A DNA stretch of 64,000 bases from Rhodoplanes sp963712435 (GTDB lineage: Bacteria; Pseudomonadota; Alphaproteobacteria; Rhizobiales; Xanthobacteraceae). The position numbers were made by a program, and so were the translations under genes. The notes below the pieces were generated by a model. That model made no database searches. It was not told the DNA's origin and was given only the letters and a program-made list of their open reading frames with translations. Location of the stretch: contig CAVQIB010000003.1 in NCBI GenBank assembly GCA_963712435.1, positions 248,001 through 312,000 on the forward strand, written 5' to 3'. This document shows, in pieces, positions 34,271 through 43,644 of the stretch (position 1 is the stretch's first letter; each line of letters opens with the position of its first letter).

Positions 34271-36184
34271 ATGAACGACGCCGATCTTTCCGGCCGGGTG
34301 ACGGAGCCTGACCTGCTGGGCGCGGCTGCCGCGCCCATGAGCGAGCCAGCCGGCTACCGCGTGCTCGCCCGCAAATACCGTCCTGCGACCTTCGACGATC
34401 TGATCGGCCAGGACGCGATGGTGCGCACCATCACCAACGCGTTCACGACCGGCCGCATTCCCCAGGCCTGGATCCTCACCGGCGTGCGTGGCGTCGGCAA
34501 GACGACCACCGCCCGCATCCTCGCCCGCGCGCTCAATTATGCCTTGCCCGACGGCTCGGTGGCGGGACCCACGGTCCACATGCCCGGGCTAGGCCTGCAT
34601 TGCGCCGCGATCATGGAGAGCCGGCATTTCGACGTGATCGAAATGGACGCGGCCTCGCACAACAGCGTGGACGATATCCGCCAGATCAACGACGCCATCC
34701 GCTACGCGCCGGTGAGCGCCCGCTACAAGGTCTATATTCTCGACGAAGTGCACATGCTGTCCACGGCGGCTTTCAATGCGCTGCTCAAGACGCTCGAGGA
34801 GCCGCCGCCGCACGCCAAGTTCATTTTCGCCACCACCGAAATCCGCAAGGTGCCGATCACGATCCTGTCGCGCTGCCAGCGCTTCGATCTGCGCCGGCTC
34901 GACGCCGAGCGTTTGATGGCGCATCTCGAAGGGATCGCGGCGCGCGAAGAGGTCACCGCCGAGCCGGACGCGCTCGCGCTGATCGCCCGCGCCGCCGACG
35001 GATCGGTGCGCGACGCGCTCTCTTTGTTCGACCAGGCGATCGCCCATGCCGCCGGTCCGGTGCGCGCCGAGAACGTGCAGCAGATGCTCGGCCTCGCCGA
35101 CAGAAGCCGCGTGATCGATCTGTTCGAGCGCCTGATGCGCGGCGATATCGCCGGCGCGCTCGGCGAGCTGCGCGACCAGTATGACAGCGGGGCGGATCCG
35201 CTGATCGTGCTCAGCGATCTCGCCGAGTTCACCCATTTCGTCACGCGCGTGAAAGCCGTGCCCGCGATCGCCGGGGATCGCTCGCTGCCCGAGGCCGAGC
35301 GCGTGCGCGGCCGGGCGCTCGCCGCCGCGCTGTCGATGCGAACGCTGTCGCGGACCTGGCAGATGCTGTTCAAGGGCATCGAGGAGGTCGACGGCGCGAC
35401 GAAGCCGATCGCCGCCGCGGAGATGGTCCTGGTGCGCATCGCCTATGCGGCCGACCTGCCGACGCCGGACGAGGTGATCCGGTCGCTGTCCAAGGACGCA
35501 GCCAGCGCGGGCGCCGACGCTCCGCCGCCGCGCGAGCGCCCTCGCCCGCCCGGCGGCGGGGCGACCGCGCATGGCATTCGTCCCGAGCTTGCCGCGCCCG
35601 AGCGCGGCGCAGTCCGCGCGCCGGTTGCGGCGCGCGCGACGGCGGCCGCACGCGAGACGCGTCCCGTCCCCGCCGAAGCGCCGGCCGCGACGGCGCCGAA
35701 GGCGATCGCAAGCTTCGCCCAACTGATCGCGCTCGCCGGCGAGCAGCGCGACCTCGCGCTCAAGGCTGCGCTCGAACGCGACGTGCGGCTCGTGCGTTTC
35801 GAAGATGGCAAGCTCGAAGTCGCGCTCGAGCCGACCGCCTCCAAGGCGCTGATCGGCGATCTTGCGCGCAAGCTCGGCGAGCTCACCAACCGGCGCTGGA
35901 TGGTGGTGCTCTCGGCCGAGCGGGGCGAGCCGCCGGTCAAGGCGCAGCTGCAGGCGCGCCAGGCCGAGATCGAGCGCGGGGTGCAGGCCGATCCGCTGGT
36001 GCAAAGCGTGCTCGAGCGCTTTCCCGGAGCGGAAATCGTGGCGGTCCGCCCGCGCGCGGAGGATGATGCAGGGCTCGCGGCGGTTCCCGATGCGGAGGAC
36101 GCGGGTCCGGAGCCGGCGGGCGAGGACGACACGCCTGCTTTCGGAGCGCGCGGCCGGCCGGACGACGTCGAAGACACGACCTGA
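34271..36184 (+). CDS. dnaX: DNA polymerase III subunit gamma/tau
   Basis: The clamp-loader ATPase, 637 residues. It has YRVLARKYRPATFDDLIGQ, Walker A GVRGVGKTTTARIL, Walker B VYILDEVHMLS, the SRC motif ILSRCQRFDLRR, and sensor 2 GSVRDALSLFDQ. As in other alphaproteobacteria the zinc-finger cysteines are mostly absent. A Pro/Ala-rich linker (about residues 410-480) precedes the tau-specific C-terminal domain. Start ATG 34271 is immediately downstream of the SRP RNA. The gene is intact and is followed by ybaB and recR, the common replication/repair cluster. Confidence 0.97.
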   Translation: MNDADLSGRVTEPDLLGAAAAPMSEPAGYRVLARKYRPATFDDLIGQDAMVRTITNAFTTGRIPQAWILTGVRGVGKTTTARILARALNYALPDGSVAGPTVHMPGLGLHCAAIMESRHFDVIEMDAASHNSVDDIRQINDAIRYAPVSARYKVYILDEVHMLSTAAFNALLKTLEEPPPHAKFIFATTEIRKVPITILSRCQRFDLRRLDAERLMAHLEGIAAREEVTAEPDALALIARAADGSVRDALSLFDQAIAHAAGPVRAENVQQMLGLADRSRVIDLFERLMRGDIAGALGELRDQYDSGADPLIVLSDLAEFTHFVTRVKAVPAIAGDRSLPEAERVRGRALAAALSMRTLSRTWQMLFKGIEEVDGATKPIAAAEMVLVRIAYAADLPTPDEVIRSLSKDAASAGADAPPPRERPRPPGGGATAHGIRPELAAPERGAVRAPVAARATAAARETRPVPAEAPAATAPKAIASFAQLIALAGEQRDLALKAALERDVRLVRFEDGKLEVALEPTASKALIGDLARKLGELTNRRWMVVLSAERGEPPVKAQLQARQAEIERGVQADPLVQSVLERFPGAEIVAVRPRAEDDAGLAAVPDAEDAGPEPAGEDDTPAFGARGRPDDVEDTT

Positions 36185-36252
36185 GCCGAAGCGCTCGCAC
36201 ATCCAACACGCGCGGCGACGATCGACGCCCGCGAATGCCGAAGGGGTTTTCC

Positions 36253-36573
36253 ATGGCTAATTTCCTGGGCCTGATGAAACAGGCGGCCGAGCTCAAGACC
36301 AAGATGGAGGCGATGCAGGCCGAACTCGACCTGATCGAAGTGGAGGGCTCGTCGGGCGGCAATCTCGTGACCGTCAAGATCAACGCCAAAGGCGAACTGA
36401 AAACCGTCTCGATCGACGCATCGCTGATGAAGCCGGACGAGAAGGAGGTCGTCGAGGATCTGCTCATCGCCGCCCATGCGGAGGCGCGACGCAAGGCCGA
36501 GACGCTCGTGCAGGAGAAGATGCAGGCGCTCACCGGCGGGCTGCCCTTGCCGCCCGGCATGAAGCTGTTCTGA
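36253..36573 (+). CDS. YbaB/EbfC family nucleoid-associated protein
   Basis: The 106-residue protein begins MANFLGLMKQAAELKTKMEA, has the central VEGSSGGNLVTVKINAKGEL strand region and ends LPLPPGMKLF, all typical of YbaB/EbfC. The family forms tweezer-like dimers that bind DNA. It lies between dnaX and recR. An in-frame ATG at 36235 is possible, but 36253 fits the family length. Confidence 0.95.
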   Translation: MANFLGLMKQAAELKTKMEAMQAELDLIEVEGSSGGNLVTVKINAKGELKTVSIDASLMKPDEKEVVEDLLIAAHAEARRKAETLVQEKMQALTGGLPLPPGMKLF

Positions 36574-36643
36574 GCCGCGCGCGTCATAGCACCCATGGAT
36601 TGTTCTGGCGGCTTCCGGTGGCGCGCTGTGAGGGAGCCGTAGC

Positions 36644-37249
36644 GTGCCCGCGGCCGTCGCCGGACCAGAGATCGAGCGGCTGATCCAATTGCTTGCGCGG
36701 CTGCCGGGGCTTGGCCCGCGCTCGGCGCGGCGCGCCGCGCTGCACCTGATCAAGAAGCGCGACCTGCTGATGGCCCCGCTCGCGTCGGCGCTGCAGAGCG
36801 CGATGGAAAAGATCGCGGTGTGCCGCCTCTGCGGCAATCTCGACACGCAGAACCCCTGCACCGTGTGCAGCGATCCGCGGCGCGATCCATCGATCATCGT
36901 CGTGGTCGCCGACGTCGCCGATCTGTGGGCGCTCGAGCGCGCCCGCGCGGTCGAGGCGCGCTACCATGTGCTCGGCGGCACGCTCTCTCCGCTCGACGGC
37001 GTCGGACCGGAAGATCTAGCGATCGAGGCGCTCGTCACGCGCGCGCACGCGCCCGAGGTGACGGAGATCATTCTCGCGCTCAATGCGACCGTCGACGGGC
37101 AGACGACCGCCCATTACATCACCGACCTGCTCGCCGGCGCCGGCGTGAAGGTGACCGGCCTTGCGCATGGCGTGCCGGTCGGCGGCGAACTCGACTATCT
37201 CGACGAAGGCACGCTCGCGGCCGCGCTGCGCAGCCGCGCGCCGATGTAA
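36644..37249 (+). CDS. recR: recombination protein RecR
   Basis: RecR acts with RecO and RecF to load RecA on gapped DNA. The 201-residue protein has the N-terminal HhH (LARLPGLGPRSARRAALHL), the zinc finger CRLCGNLDTQNPCTVC, the Toprim domain (IIVVVADVADLWALERA) and the C-terminal GLAHGVPVGGELDYLDEGTL. The start is GTG 36644. The gene is intact. Confidence 0.97.
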   Translation: MPAAVAGPEIERLIQLLARLPGLGPRSARRAALHLIKKRDLLMAPLASALQSAMEKIAVCRLCGNLDTQNPCTVCSDPRRDPSIIVVVADVADLWALERARAVEARYHVLGGTLSPLDGVGPEDLAIEALVTRAHAPEVTEIILALNATVDGQTTAHYITDLLAGAGVKVTGLAHGVPVGGELDYLDEGTLAAALRSRAPM

Positions 37250-37260
37250 TCCAGCGCGCG

Positions 37261-37396
37261 ATGATTTCGCCTTGAATCGATCATCCCACCCTCAGTGGTC
37301 ATGCCCCGCGCAGGGGGGCATCCAGTAATCACCGAAAGCATTGTGTTCACTGGATCGCCCGCTTGCGCGGGCGATGACGACGGGTGTTGGTCGATT
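37261..37396. repeat. dispersed palindromic repeat, family A (copy 2)
   Basis: About 136 bases from ATGATTTCGCC to TGGTCGATT. The core is GGTCATGCCCCGCGCAGG... CATCCAGTAATCACCGAAAG CATTG, then ACTGGATCGCCCGCTTGCGCGGGCGATGACG. The first and second arms form separate hairpins with mirrored flanks. It is nearly identical to 63137-63279 and shares its architecture with 6295-6382. Confidence 0.85.
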
Positions 37397-37474
37397 CATC
37401 ACGCTCCAGCGCCGATCCAGAAACGCGCCGATGGACATTTCCGCTTCCCCGGCGCACGCGGGAGACCCAAGTCA

Positions 37475-38458
37475 TCACTCGATGATGACGCCGCTTGCCT
37501 TGATCGGCGCCGCCCATTTGTCGATCTCGGTTTCCACGAACTTCCGCAAGTGTTCCGGCGTCATCCGGTCCTCGGAAACGACCTGGGCGCCGAGACCTGC
37601 CAGACGTTCGCGCACCTGCGGCGATTTCATCGCTTCGCGCGCCGCGACGTTGAGCTTGCTCACGATCGCCTCCGGCGCGTTCTTCGGCAGGAAGATCGCG
37701 TTCCAGGTATAGGCGATGAGATCGGGCGTGCCCTGTTCCAGCGCGGTCGGCAGATCAGGCAGCGCGGGCGAGCGCTTGGCGTCGAAGATCGCAAGCGCAC
37801 GCACGGTGTCGCCGTCGACCTGCGGCTTGGCCGTCGTGATGATCTCGCAGAGATAGTCGATGCGGCCGCCCTGAAGGTCCTGCATGGCGGGCCCGGTGCC
37901 GCGGTAGGGAACATGGGTGACGTCGATCCCGAGCACGTGGTTGAGCAACACGCAGCCGAGATGTGTCGCCGAGCCGGCGCCTGCCGAGCCGAACTGCATC
38001 TTCGCCTGGTTTGCCTTGGCGTAGGCGGCGAATTCCTTGAAATCCTTCGGCGGGAGATCCTTGCGGACCACAAGCAGGATCGGCACCTCGGCGAGTAGCG
38101 CCACCGGCGTGAAATCGGTGACCGCATTATAGAGCGGCTTGTTGTAGAGGGTCTGGTTCTGCGCATGCGTGCCGACTGTGCCGAGAACGAAGGTGTAGCC
38201 GTCGGGTTGGGAATTGGCGACCCGGTTCGCGCCGTTCATTCCCCCCGCGCCGCCGGCATTTTCCACGACCACCTGCTGGCCGAGAATTTCGGACAGCCGC
38301 GCGGCGACGACGCGTCCGAGCACATCGGTCGGGCCGCCGGCCGCGAACGGGATGACCATGGTCATCGGCCGTGTCGGGAAGTCTTGCGCGAGCGTCGCGG
38401 TCAGCCCGGCAAGGCAGAACAGGGCGGATGCAACCGCCCGAAGGACGAACTTGGCCAT
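37475..38458 (-). CDS. Bug-type (tripartite tricarboxylate transporter) binding protein
   Basis: The 327-residue periplasmic protein has a signal peptide (MAKFVLRAVASALFCLAG, cleavage after TLAQ) and the Bug domain: FPTRPMTMVIPFAAGGPTDVLGR, VENAGGAGGMNGANRVA, FGSAGAGSATHLGCVLLNH, THVPYRGTGPAMQDLQGGRI. Bug proteins bind carboxylates or other small anions and may serve TctAB permeases or act in sensing. No permease genes are adjacent. An AAGGAG box precedes ATG 38458. Confidence 0.93.
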   Translation of the reverse strand: MAKFVLRAVASALFCLAGLTATLAQDFPTRPMTMVIPFAAGGPTDVLGRVVAARLSEILGQQVVVENAGGAGGMNGANRVANSQPDGYTFVLGTVGTHAQNQTLYNKPLYNAVTDFTPVALLAEVPILLVVRKDLPPKDFKEFAAYAKANQAKMQFGSAGAGSATHLGCVLLNHVLGIDVTHVPYRGTGPAMQDLQGGRIDYLCEIITTAKPQVDGDTVRALAIFDAKRSPALPDLPTALEQGTPDLIAYTWNAIFLPKNAPEAIVSKLNVAAREAMKSPQVRERLAGLGAQVVSEDRMTPEHLRKFVETEIDKWAAPIKASGVIIE

Positions 38459-38565
38459 TGCTTTCTCCTTGTCTGCCTCCAGAGTTGGGTTATGAACGGC
38501 TTTGTTCAAGATTTGCGCAGGCCGCGTGCGCCGGCGCCGGAACCGGGGACCGCGGGGCAGCCGGC

Positions 38566-39372
38566 ATGACGCCGACACGGGTTGGGATCGCAGGATTGGG
38601 CGCGGTCGGCAGAACGCTGACGCGCGCGCTCGCCAAGGGCATGCCCAGGATCGAGCTCGCCGGCGTCGCCGCGCGCGATCATCTCAAGGCGCGCGCCTGG
38701 CTCGATCAGGAGGGGATCGCCTGCCCGATCGTCAAGCTCGAGGCGATGCCCTCGCATGCCGACCTTCTCGTTGAATGCGCCCCCGCCGCCATGCTGCAGG
38801 ATGTCTGCCTGCCGATGCTGTCGGCGCGCAAGCGCGTCGTCGTGCTGAGCGCCGGCGCGCTTCTGTCGCATCCCGATCTGATCGAGCTTGCCGAGCACAA
38901 AGGCGGCCAGATCATCGTACCGACCGGCGCGCTGATCGGCCTCGACGCGGTGACCGCGGCGGCGCAGGGCGTCATCCACGCGGTGCGCATGGTCACGCGC
39001 AAGCCGCCGCAGGGCCTCGCCGGCGCCCCCTATCTCGTCGACAACGACATCTCGGTCGAGGGGCTGACCGAGCCGAAGCTGGTGTTCGCCGGCACGGCGC
39101 GGGAGGCGGCCGCCGGGTTCCCCGCCAATGTCAATGTGGTCGCCGCGCTCTCGCTCGCGGGCATCGGCCCCGACCGGACCATGATCGAAATCTGGGCCGA
39201 TCCGTCCGTCACCCGCAACTGCCACGCGATCGAGGTCAACTCCGATTCGGCGCGCTTCTCCATGTCGATCGAGAACATCCCCTCGGAAAACCCGCGCACC
39301 GGGCGGATCACCGCGCTCTCGGTGCTCGCCACCCTCGCCAAGCTGCACGCGCCGCTGTGCGTCGGAACCTGA
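38566..39372 (+). CDS. aspartate dehydrogenase family protein (NadX-like)
   Basis: The 268-residue protein has an N-terminal Rossmann fold (RVGIAGLGAVGRTLTRALA) and the aspartate dehydrogenase/DUF108 C-terminal domain with VPTGALIGLDAV, FPANVNVVAALSLAGIG and NCHAIEVNSDSARFSMSIEN. NadX oxidises L-aspartate to iminoaspartate for NAD synthesis. In bacteria with an adjacent carboxylate binding protein it may instead work in amino-acid catabolism. It is divergent from the Bug gene. Confidence 0.85.
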   Translation: MTPTRVGIAGLGAVGRTLTRALAKGMPRIELAGVAARDHLKARAWLDQEGIACPIVKLEAMPSHADLLVECAPAAMLQDVCLPMLSARKRVVVLSAGALLSHPDLIELAEHKGGQIIVPTGALIGLDAVTAAAQGVIHAVRMVTRKPPQGLAGAPYLVDNDISVEGLTEPKLVFAGTAREAAAGFPANVNVVAALSLAGIGPDRTMIEIWADPSVTRNCHAIEVNSDSARFSMSIENIPSENPRTGRITALSVLATLAKLHAPLCVGT

Positions 39373-39412
39373 TCGCGAGGCGGAATGCGGATTAGCCCGA
39401 GCAAGACCTGCT

Positions 39413-40865
39413 CTAATACCTCTCGGGCTTCATGATTTGCGGGATGCGCGGCTGAAGGTCGGGACTTCGCGCCCGCTGCGAGCGCGACGGCGACGAAGCC
39501 GACGGGCGCGCCTCCACCGGTTCGCGCGGCGTCGTGATGAAGCCGAGCTTGCGCATCGCCGCGTCCGCCGCGCGTTCGCCCGACAGCCACGCCCCGCCGA
39601 CCGTGCCCCACAGGGTTTCGTGAACCGCCTCGCCCGCGAACCAGATGCGATCGCGGATCGGCTCCATCAAAGCGGCGCGCGCGGACTGGCCGCCCGGCGA
39701 CGCCGCGGAAAACGCGCCGAGCACGAACGGCTCCTCGTTCCAGCGCGTCGCATAGACTTTCTGCACCGAGCGCCTGATCTCCGCGCCGTATAGATTGCCG
39801 AGCCACTCCAGCGCGAACTCCACCATCGCCTGCTCGCCCTTGCCCGCCAGGTCGCGACCGAACCGGCCAGCGACCTCGACCATGCAGAGCTGCGCGCCCG
39901 AGACATTGGCGAGCATCGCCGCGGTGCGCGGACCGTCCGATTTCTCGTAGATCAGGTCATCGCCTTGCGGGCCGAACGGCGTGCCGGCGACTTCGAGAAT
40001 CACGTGGTCGTAGCTGCCGAGCCGCAGCCGACTGGCGGCGTCGACATACCGCTTGGGCAGTTCGGGATCGAACCTGATCTTCTCCGCCGCGATGATATTG
40101 GTCGACGCGGTGACGATCGCGGCCCGCCCGACCACCGTTCCGCGCGCCGTCTCGACCGTGACCCGGCCGCGCTGCCATGTCTCGATCCGTTTCACCGGGG
40201 TCGAAAGGCGGAGGGGCAGGCCTTCCGCAAGCCGGGCGAGCAGCGTGCCGAAACCCTGCCGGCAGAATGCATCCTTGTCGCGCTCCATCGACCTGGAAAA
40301 ATCGACCGCGGAGACCTCGCTCAGATCCTTGCCGCAGCTGAAAGGTCCCAGCACGAACTCGACGGTGCTGCGCCATTCTCCAAGATCTTTCGGCAGCGCC
40401 TGCGCGCAGGAGATGTCGGTCTTGCCGCGCGCGGCGTCGCTGATCGCCCGGTTGGCGCGCACCAGCATCGAGAGGAAGTCCTCGGCTTCGCTCTCGCGCG
40501 CATAACGTCGGCCGATGCGAATCTTCTGCCCGGGCGGCGCGGGATAGACATCGAGGCCGGTCGTTGGCGGCGAGCTTCACCAGCGGATTGATGTCCGGCG
40601 TGTGAATCCAATGGGCGCCGAGATCGACCGGAGCGCCGAACAGCCGCGTGTCGGTGACGCAGCGCCCGCCCACGCGATCGGACGCCTCGATCACGACGAC
40701 GCTGCGTTTCGCGGCAAGCACGCGACGCGCGGCGGCGATGCCGGCGGCGCCCGCGCCGATCACCACGATGTCGACATCGCCCGCGCCCTGCGCCGACGCC
40801 ATAGTGGGCGCCGAGGCGAGCATTGCTGCGCCGGCAAGAAAGGAACGGCGGTTCAATGGCGGCAT
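39413..40865 (-). CDS. FAD-dependent amine oxidase with Tat signal, one frame break
   Basis: The N-terminus is a twin-arginine signal (NRRSFLAGAAMLASAPTM), followed by the FAD-binding VDIVVIGAGAAGIAAARRVL and the GG doublet motif VIEASDRVGGRC. Removing one G at 40559-40560 turns AANDRPRCL into AANDGLDVYPAPPGQ. The C-terminal FAD motif is RIWFAGEAVHETLWGTVGGAWLSG, part of the flavin amine oxidase (MAO-like) fold. The enzyme would act in the periplasm on an unknown primary or polyamine substrate. The length of about 480 residues is normal. Confidence 0.88.
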
Positions 40866-41053
40866 GAGAGAGACGGCCCTCCGTGACGGCGGCAACTTGC
40901 CCCAACGACGCCGCCGCCGCAAATCACGCCGGCGTCGAGCGGATGCAGGATGAGGCGATCGCCGCGCCTTGCGCCGTGTTTTGCGCCGCGCCCGCGCTTG
41001 CCGCGGGTCGCGCGGACCGCTAGGTCATGCGCCGGAAGCCGCGCGAGGTCCCG

Positions 41054-41785
41054 ATGCTCCAAGCCGCATACAAAGCGTTGTCGCAAATGATGTCGCCCCC
41101 GTTCCGCGTCGTGCTGTTCAAATCGACCGGGCTCGCGCTCCTGTTCGTGGTGCTGATCGCGTTCGGTCTTTACGCGCTGCTAAGCTGGCTCGGCGGCGAA
41201 GGCCTGACCTGGATGGAGGGGGCGATCGGCCCTTCCGCGCACGGCCCGGTCGCGGTGCTCGGCTGGATCATCGCGCTCGCGCTCGGGCTCGGCCTGTTCG
41301 TCGGCGCGATCTTTCTCATGCCGGCGGTCACCTCTTTGGTGGCGGGCTTCTTCGCCGACGACATCGCCGGCCAGGTCGAACGCACCTATTATCCGAACGA
41401 TCCGCCGGGCGTTCCCGTCCCGCTCGGCTACGCGCTCATCGAGGCGGTCAAGACCGCGCTGCTCGCCGTCGCGATCTATCTGTGCTGCCTGCCCTTCCTG
41501 CTGATCGCCGGGCTGGGCGCCGTCATCTTCTTCCTCGCGACCGCCTATCTGCTCGGCCGCGAGTATTTCCTCATCGCGGCGCTGCGCCAGCATCCGATCC
41601 ATACCGCCAAGGCGCTGTGGCGCACACGGCGATGGGAGATCTTCTCGGCGGGCCTGCTCATCGCCGCTTTCGTGCTGATCCCGATCGTCAATCTGGCGAC
41701 GCCTCTGTTTGCGACCGCCTTCATGGTGCACGTCCACAAGCGTCTCGCGGCGACGCCCGGCCGCCTGGTGGAGCCGCACGCGTAA
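41054..41785 (+). CDS. EI24/CysZ-like integral membrane protein
   Basis: The 243-residue protein has about five or six hydrophobic helices (LALLFVVLIAFGLYALLSWL, VLGWIIALALGLGLFVGAI, LLAVAIYLCCLPFLLIAGLG, FSAGLLIAAFVLIPIVNLAT). The conserved block YLLGREYFLIAALRQHP is the EI24 family signature. CysZ members assist sulfate uptake, but no cys genes are nearby and rhizobial members are uncharacterised. ATG 41054 is chosen; ATG 41027 is in frame. Confidence 0.8.
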   Translation: MLQAAYKALSQMMSPPFRVVLFKSTGLALLFVVLIAFGLYALLSWLGGEGLTWMEGAIGPSAHGPVAVLGWIIALALGLGLFVGAIFLMPAVTSLVAGFFADDIAGQVERTYYPNDPPGVPVPLGYALIEAVKTALLAVAIYLCCLPFLLIAGLGAVIFFLATAYLLGREYFLIAALRQHPIHTAKALWRTRRWEIFSAGLLIAAFVLIPIVNLATPLFATAFMVHVHKRLAATPGRLVEPHA

Positions 41786-41832
41786 AGCAACGCCTGCCCG
41801 GATGCGGACACGCGCGCGCCCCGCGTCTGCGC

Positions 41833-42402
41833 TCATTGCGGCCGTTTGATCGTTCGCACGAGACCCCACCCGGCGACCGCTGCGAGCGCGGACGAGAACA
41901 GCGCGTTGTAGCCGGCAAGCGACAGACCCGCGAAGCGCCACTGCACGTCGTCGCAGCGCACGACCACGGCCGTCTGCATCTGCTTGAGGAGGCTGCCTCC
42001 CGCCGTTCCGAAGTTCGCGATCTCGCCCGTGCAGTCGGTGGGACCCGGCCACCATTTCCACTCGACGCCCGAATGGTAGAGGCCGATGCCGGCGGTCGTC
42101 AGCAGCGCGAGCGCGAGCGCCGCCAATCCCGCCGCCACCAGCATGCGGGGCGCCCCCTTCGCCGCCATCGCCAGCACGATCAGCGCAAGCGGCGCCGCGA
42201 TGTAATACGGGATGCGCTGCTCCAGACAGAGCGGGCAAGGCGGGATGTTCAGCACGTGCTGAAACACATAGGCGCCGACGATCATCGCGGCGGAGCCGGC
42301 GGCGACGACCGCGGCCGCGACTGCCGCCGGCGCGCGCAGGAGACCGCTCGACCGATCGGCCGAGGACGCGGGCAGTCTCGAACCGGCTGAGTCGAGGGTC
42401 AT
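41833..42402 (-). CDS. dsbB: disulfide bond formation protein B
   Basis: DsbB reoxidises periplasmic DsbA and passes electrons to quinone. The 189-residue protein has four membrane helices, the first cysteine pair in IPPCPLCLEQRIPYY, and a second cysteine pair C-terminal to it in PTDCTGE and VVVRCDDVQW. The arginine after LEQ supports quinone binding. Its C-terminus ends GWGLVRTIKRPQ. Confidence 0.93.
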   Translation of the reverse strand: MTLDSAGSRLPASSADRSSGLLRAPAAVAAAVVAAGSAAMIVGAYVFQHVLNIPPCPLCLEQRIPYYIAAPLALIVLAMAAKGAPRMLVAAGLAALALALLTTAGIGLYHSGVEWKWWPGPTDCTGEIANFGTAGGSLLKQMQTAVVVRCDDVQWRFAGLSLAGYNALFSSALAAVAGWGLVRTIKRPQ

Positions 42403-42650
42403 GCGGAAAATGCTCCGGCCTAAGCGCTCGCAGGGCGACTGCCTAGCGGGTGCGCCGCGTGTTTCCGCCGACAATTGCAGCGACATTGCGGCCGAGCGGC
42501 GGTCGCGACAAGGCAGCCGGCGGAGCATCAACACAAATACGTTCACGCGGCTCTGGGCCGCAATGAAAACGCTCCAATTGTGTGGTTTGCCTGTGGCATA
42601 TTAGTCGCGATGCTGTCCTCGTCGAACCTGATTGCGCGGAAGCTCGATCC

Positions 42651-43643
42651 ATGAAGCCCGAACGCGATATTGACCCGTTCCAGGTCTCCTCGCCCCGCAT
42701 CTACCTGTTCCGGATGCTTGTCTTCCTGGTGCTCGGCGGCCTTCTGGTCATCATCCTGCACCGCCAGATCTGGGCGGCGTTCCTCGCCAATCCCGGCTTG
42801 AACGGGCTGATCATCGGCGTGCTTGCGATCGGCATTATCCTGTCCTTCCGCCAGGTGCTCCGGCTGTTTCCGGAAGTCGCCTGGGTGAACGGGTTTCGGC
42901 TTGCCGATCCCGGCCTCGCGATCGAGCGCCCGCCCTCCCTGCTCGCGCCCATGGCCGTCATCCTCGGCGACCGCTCGGGCGGCATGTCGCTGTCGACGCC
43001 GGCCATGCGCGGCCTCCTCAATTCGATTGCGAACCGCCTCGACGAGGCGCGCGACACCTCGCGCTACATGACCGGGCTGCTCGTCTTTCTCGGCCTGCTC
43101 GGCACCTTCTGGGGGCTGATCGAGACGGTCGGCTCGGTCGGCAAGGTCATCGAGGGATTGCGCGTCGGCGGCGACGCCGGCGCCATGTTCGACTCCCTCA
43201 AGGAGGGCCTTGCCGCCCCGCTCGGCGGCATGGGCATTTCGTTCTCCTCGTCCCTGTTCGGCCTGGCCGGCTCGCTCGTGCTTGGCTTTCTCGATCTGCA
43301 GACGAGCCAGGCGCAGAACCGCTTCTACACCGAGCTCGAGGACTGGCTCGCGACCACGGTGCGCGACCGCGGCGCGGAGCAGCGGCCGGCCCCGGGCGCA
43401 GGAGCGATGGGGAGCGAGGTGCGTCTCGCGCTCGACCGGTTGCGCGACGCAATCGGAGAGGTCGGATCGAACAAGGCCGCGACCAACGCCATGGCCAATC
43501 TCGCCGAGGCGATCCAGGGACTCGTGAAGCACATGCGGACCGAGCAGCAGATGCTGCGCGACTGGGTCGAGGCCCAGGCTGACCAGCAGCGCGAGGTGCG
43601 CCGGCTGCTGCAGGTCCTTGCAGGCGAACAGGCGGAGACGTGA
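42651..43643 (+). CDS. MotA/TolQ/ExbB-type proton channel protein
   Basis: The 330-residue membrane protein has two N-terminal helices (YLFRMLVFLVLGGLLVII, LNGLIIGVLAIGIILSF) and a C-terminal MotA/TolQ-like pair (LLVFLGLLGTFWGLIETVGS; LGGMGISFSSSLFGLAGSLVLGF). A long cytoplasmic C-terminal helix carries regular charged residues. It is paired with an OmpA-type partner one base downstream. The pair resembles non-flagellar MotAB-like stator units known in rhizobia, which couple proton flow to envelope work. No flagellar genes are nearby. Confidence 0.88.
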   Translation: MKPERDIDPFQVSSPRIYLFRMLVFLVLGGLLVIILHRQIWAAFLANPGLNGLIIGVLAIGIILSFRQVLRLFPEVAWVNGFRLADPGLAIERPPSLLAPMAVILGDRSGGMSLSTPAMRGLLNSIANRLDEARDTSRYMTGLLVFLGLLGTFWGLIETVGSVGKVIEGLRVGGDAGAMFDSLKEGLAAPLGGMGISFSSSLFGLAGSLVLGFLDLQTSQAQNRFYTELEDWLATTVRDRGAEQRPAPGAGAMGSEVRLALDRLRDAIGEVGSNKAATNAMANLAEAIQGLVKHMRTEQQMLRDWVEAQADQQREVRRLLQVLAGEQAET

Positions 43644-43644
43644 G

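Noticed and set aside
39392..39429. AGCCCGAG...CTCGGGCT inverted repeat between aspartate dehydrogenase and amine oxidase genes
   Set aside because: It has an 8-base stem but no T-run on either strand, and it overlaps the amine oxidase 3' end. I do not call it a terminator.
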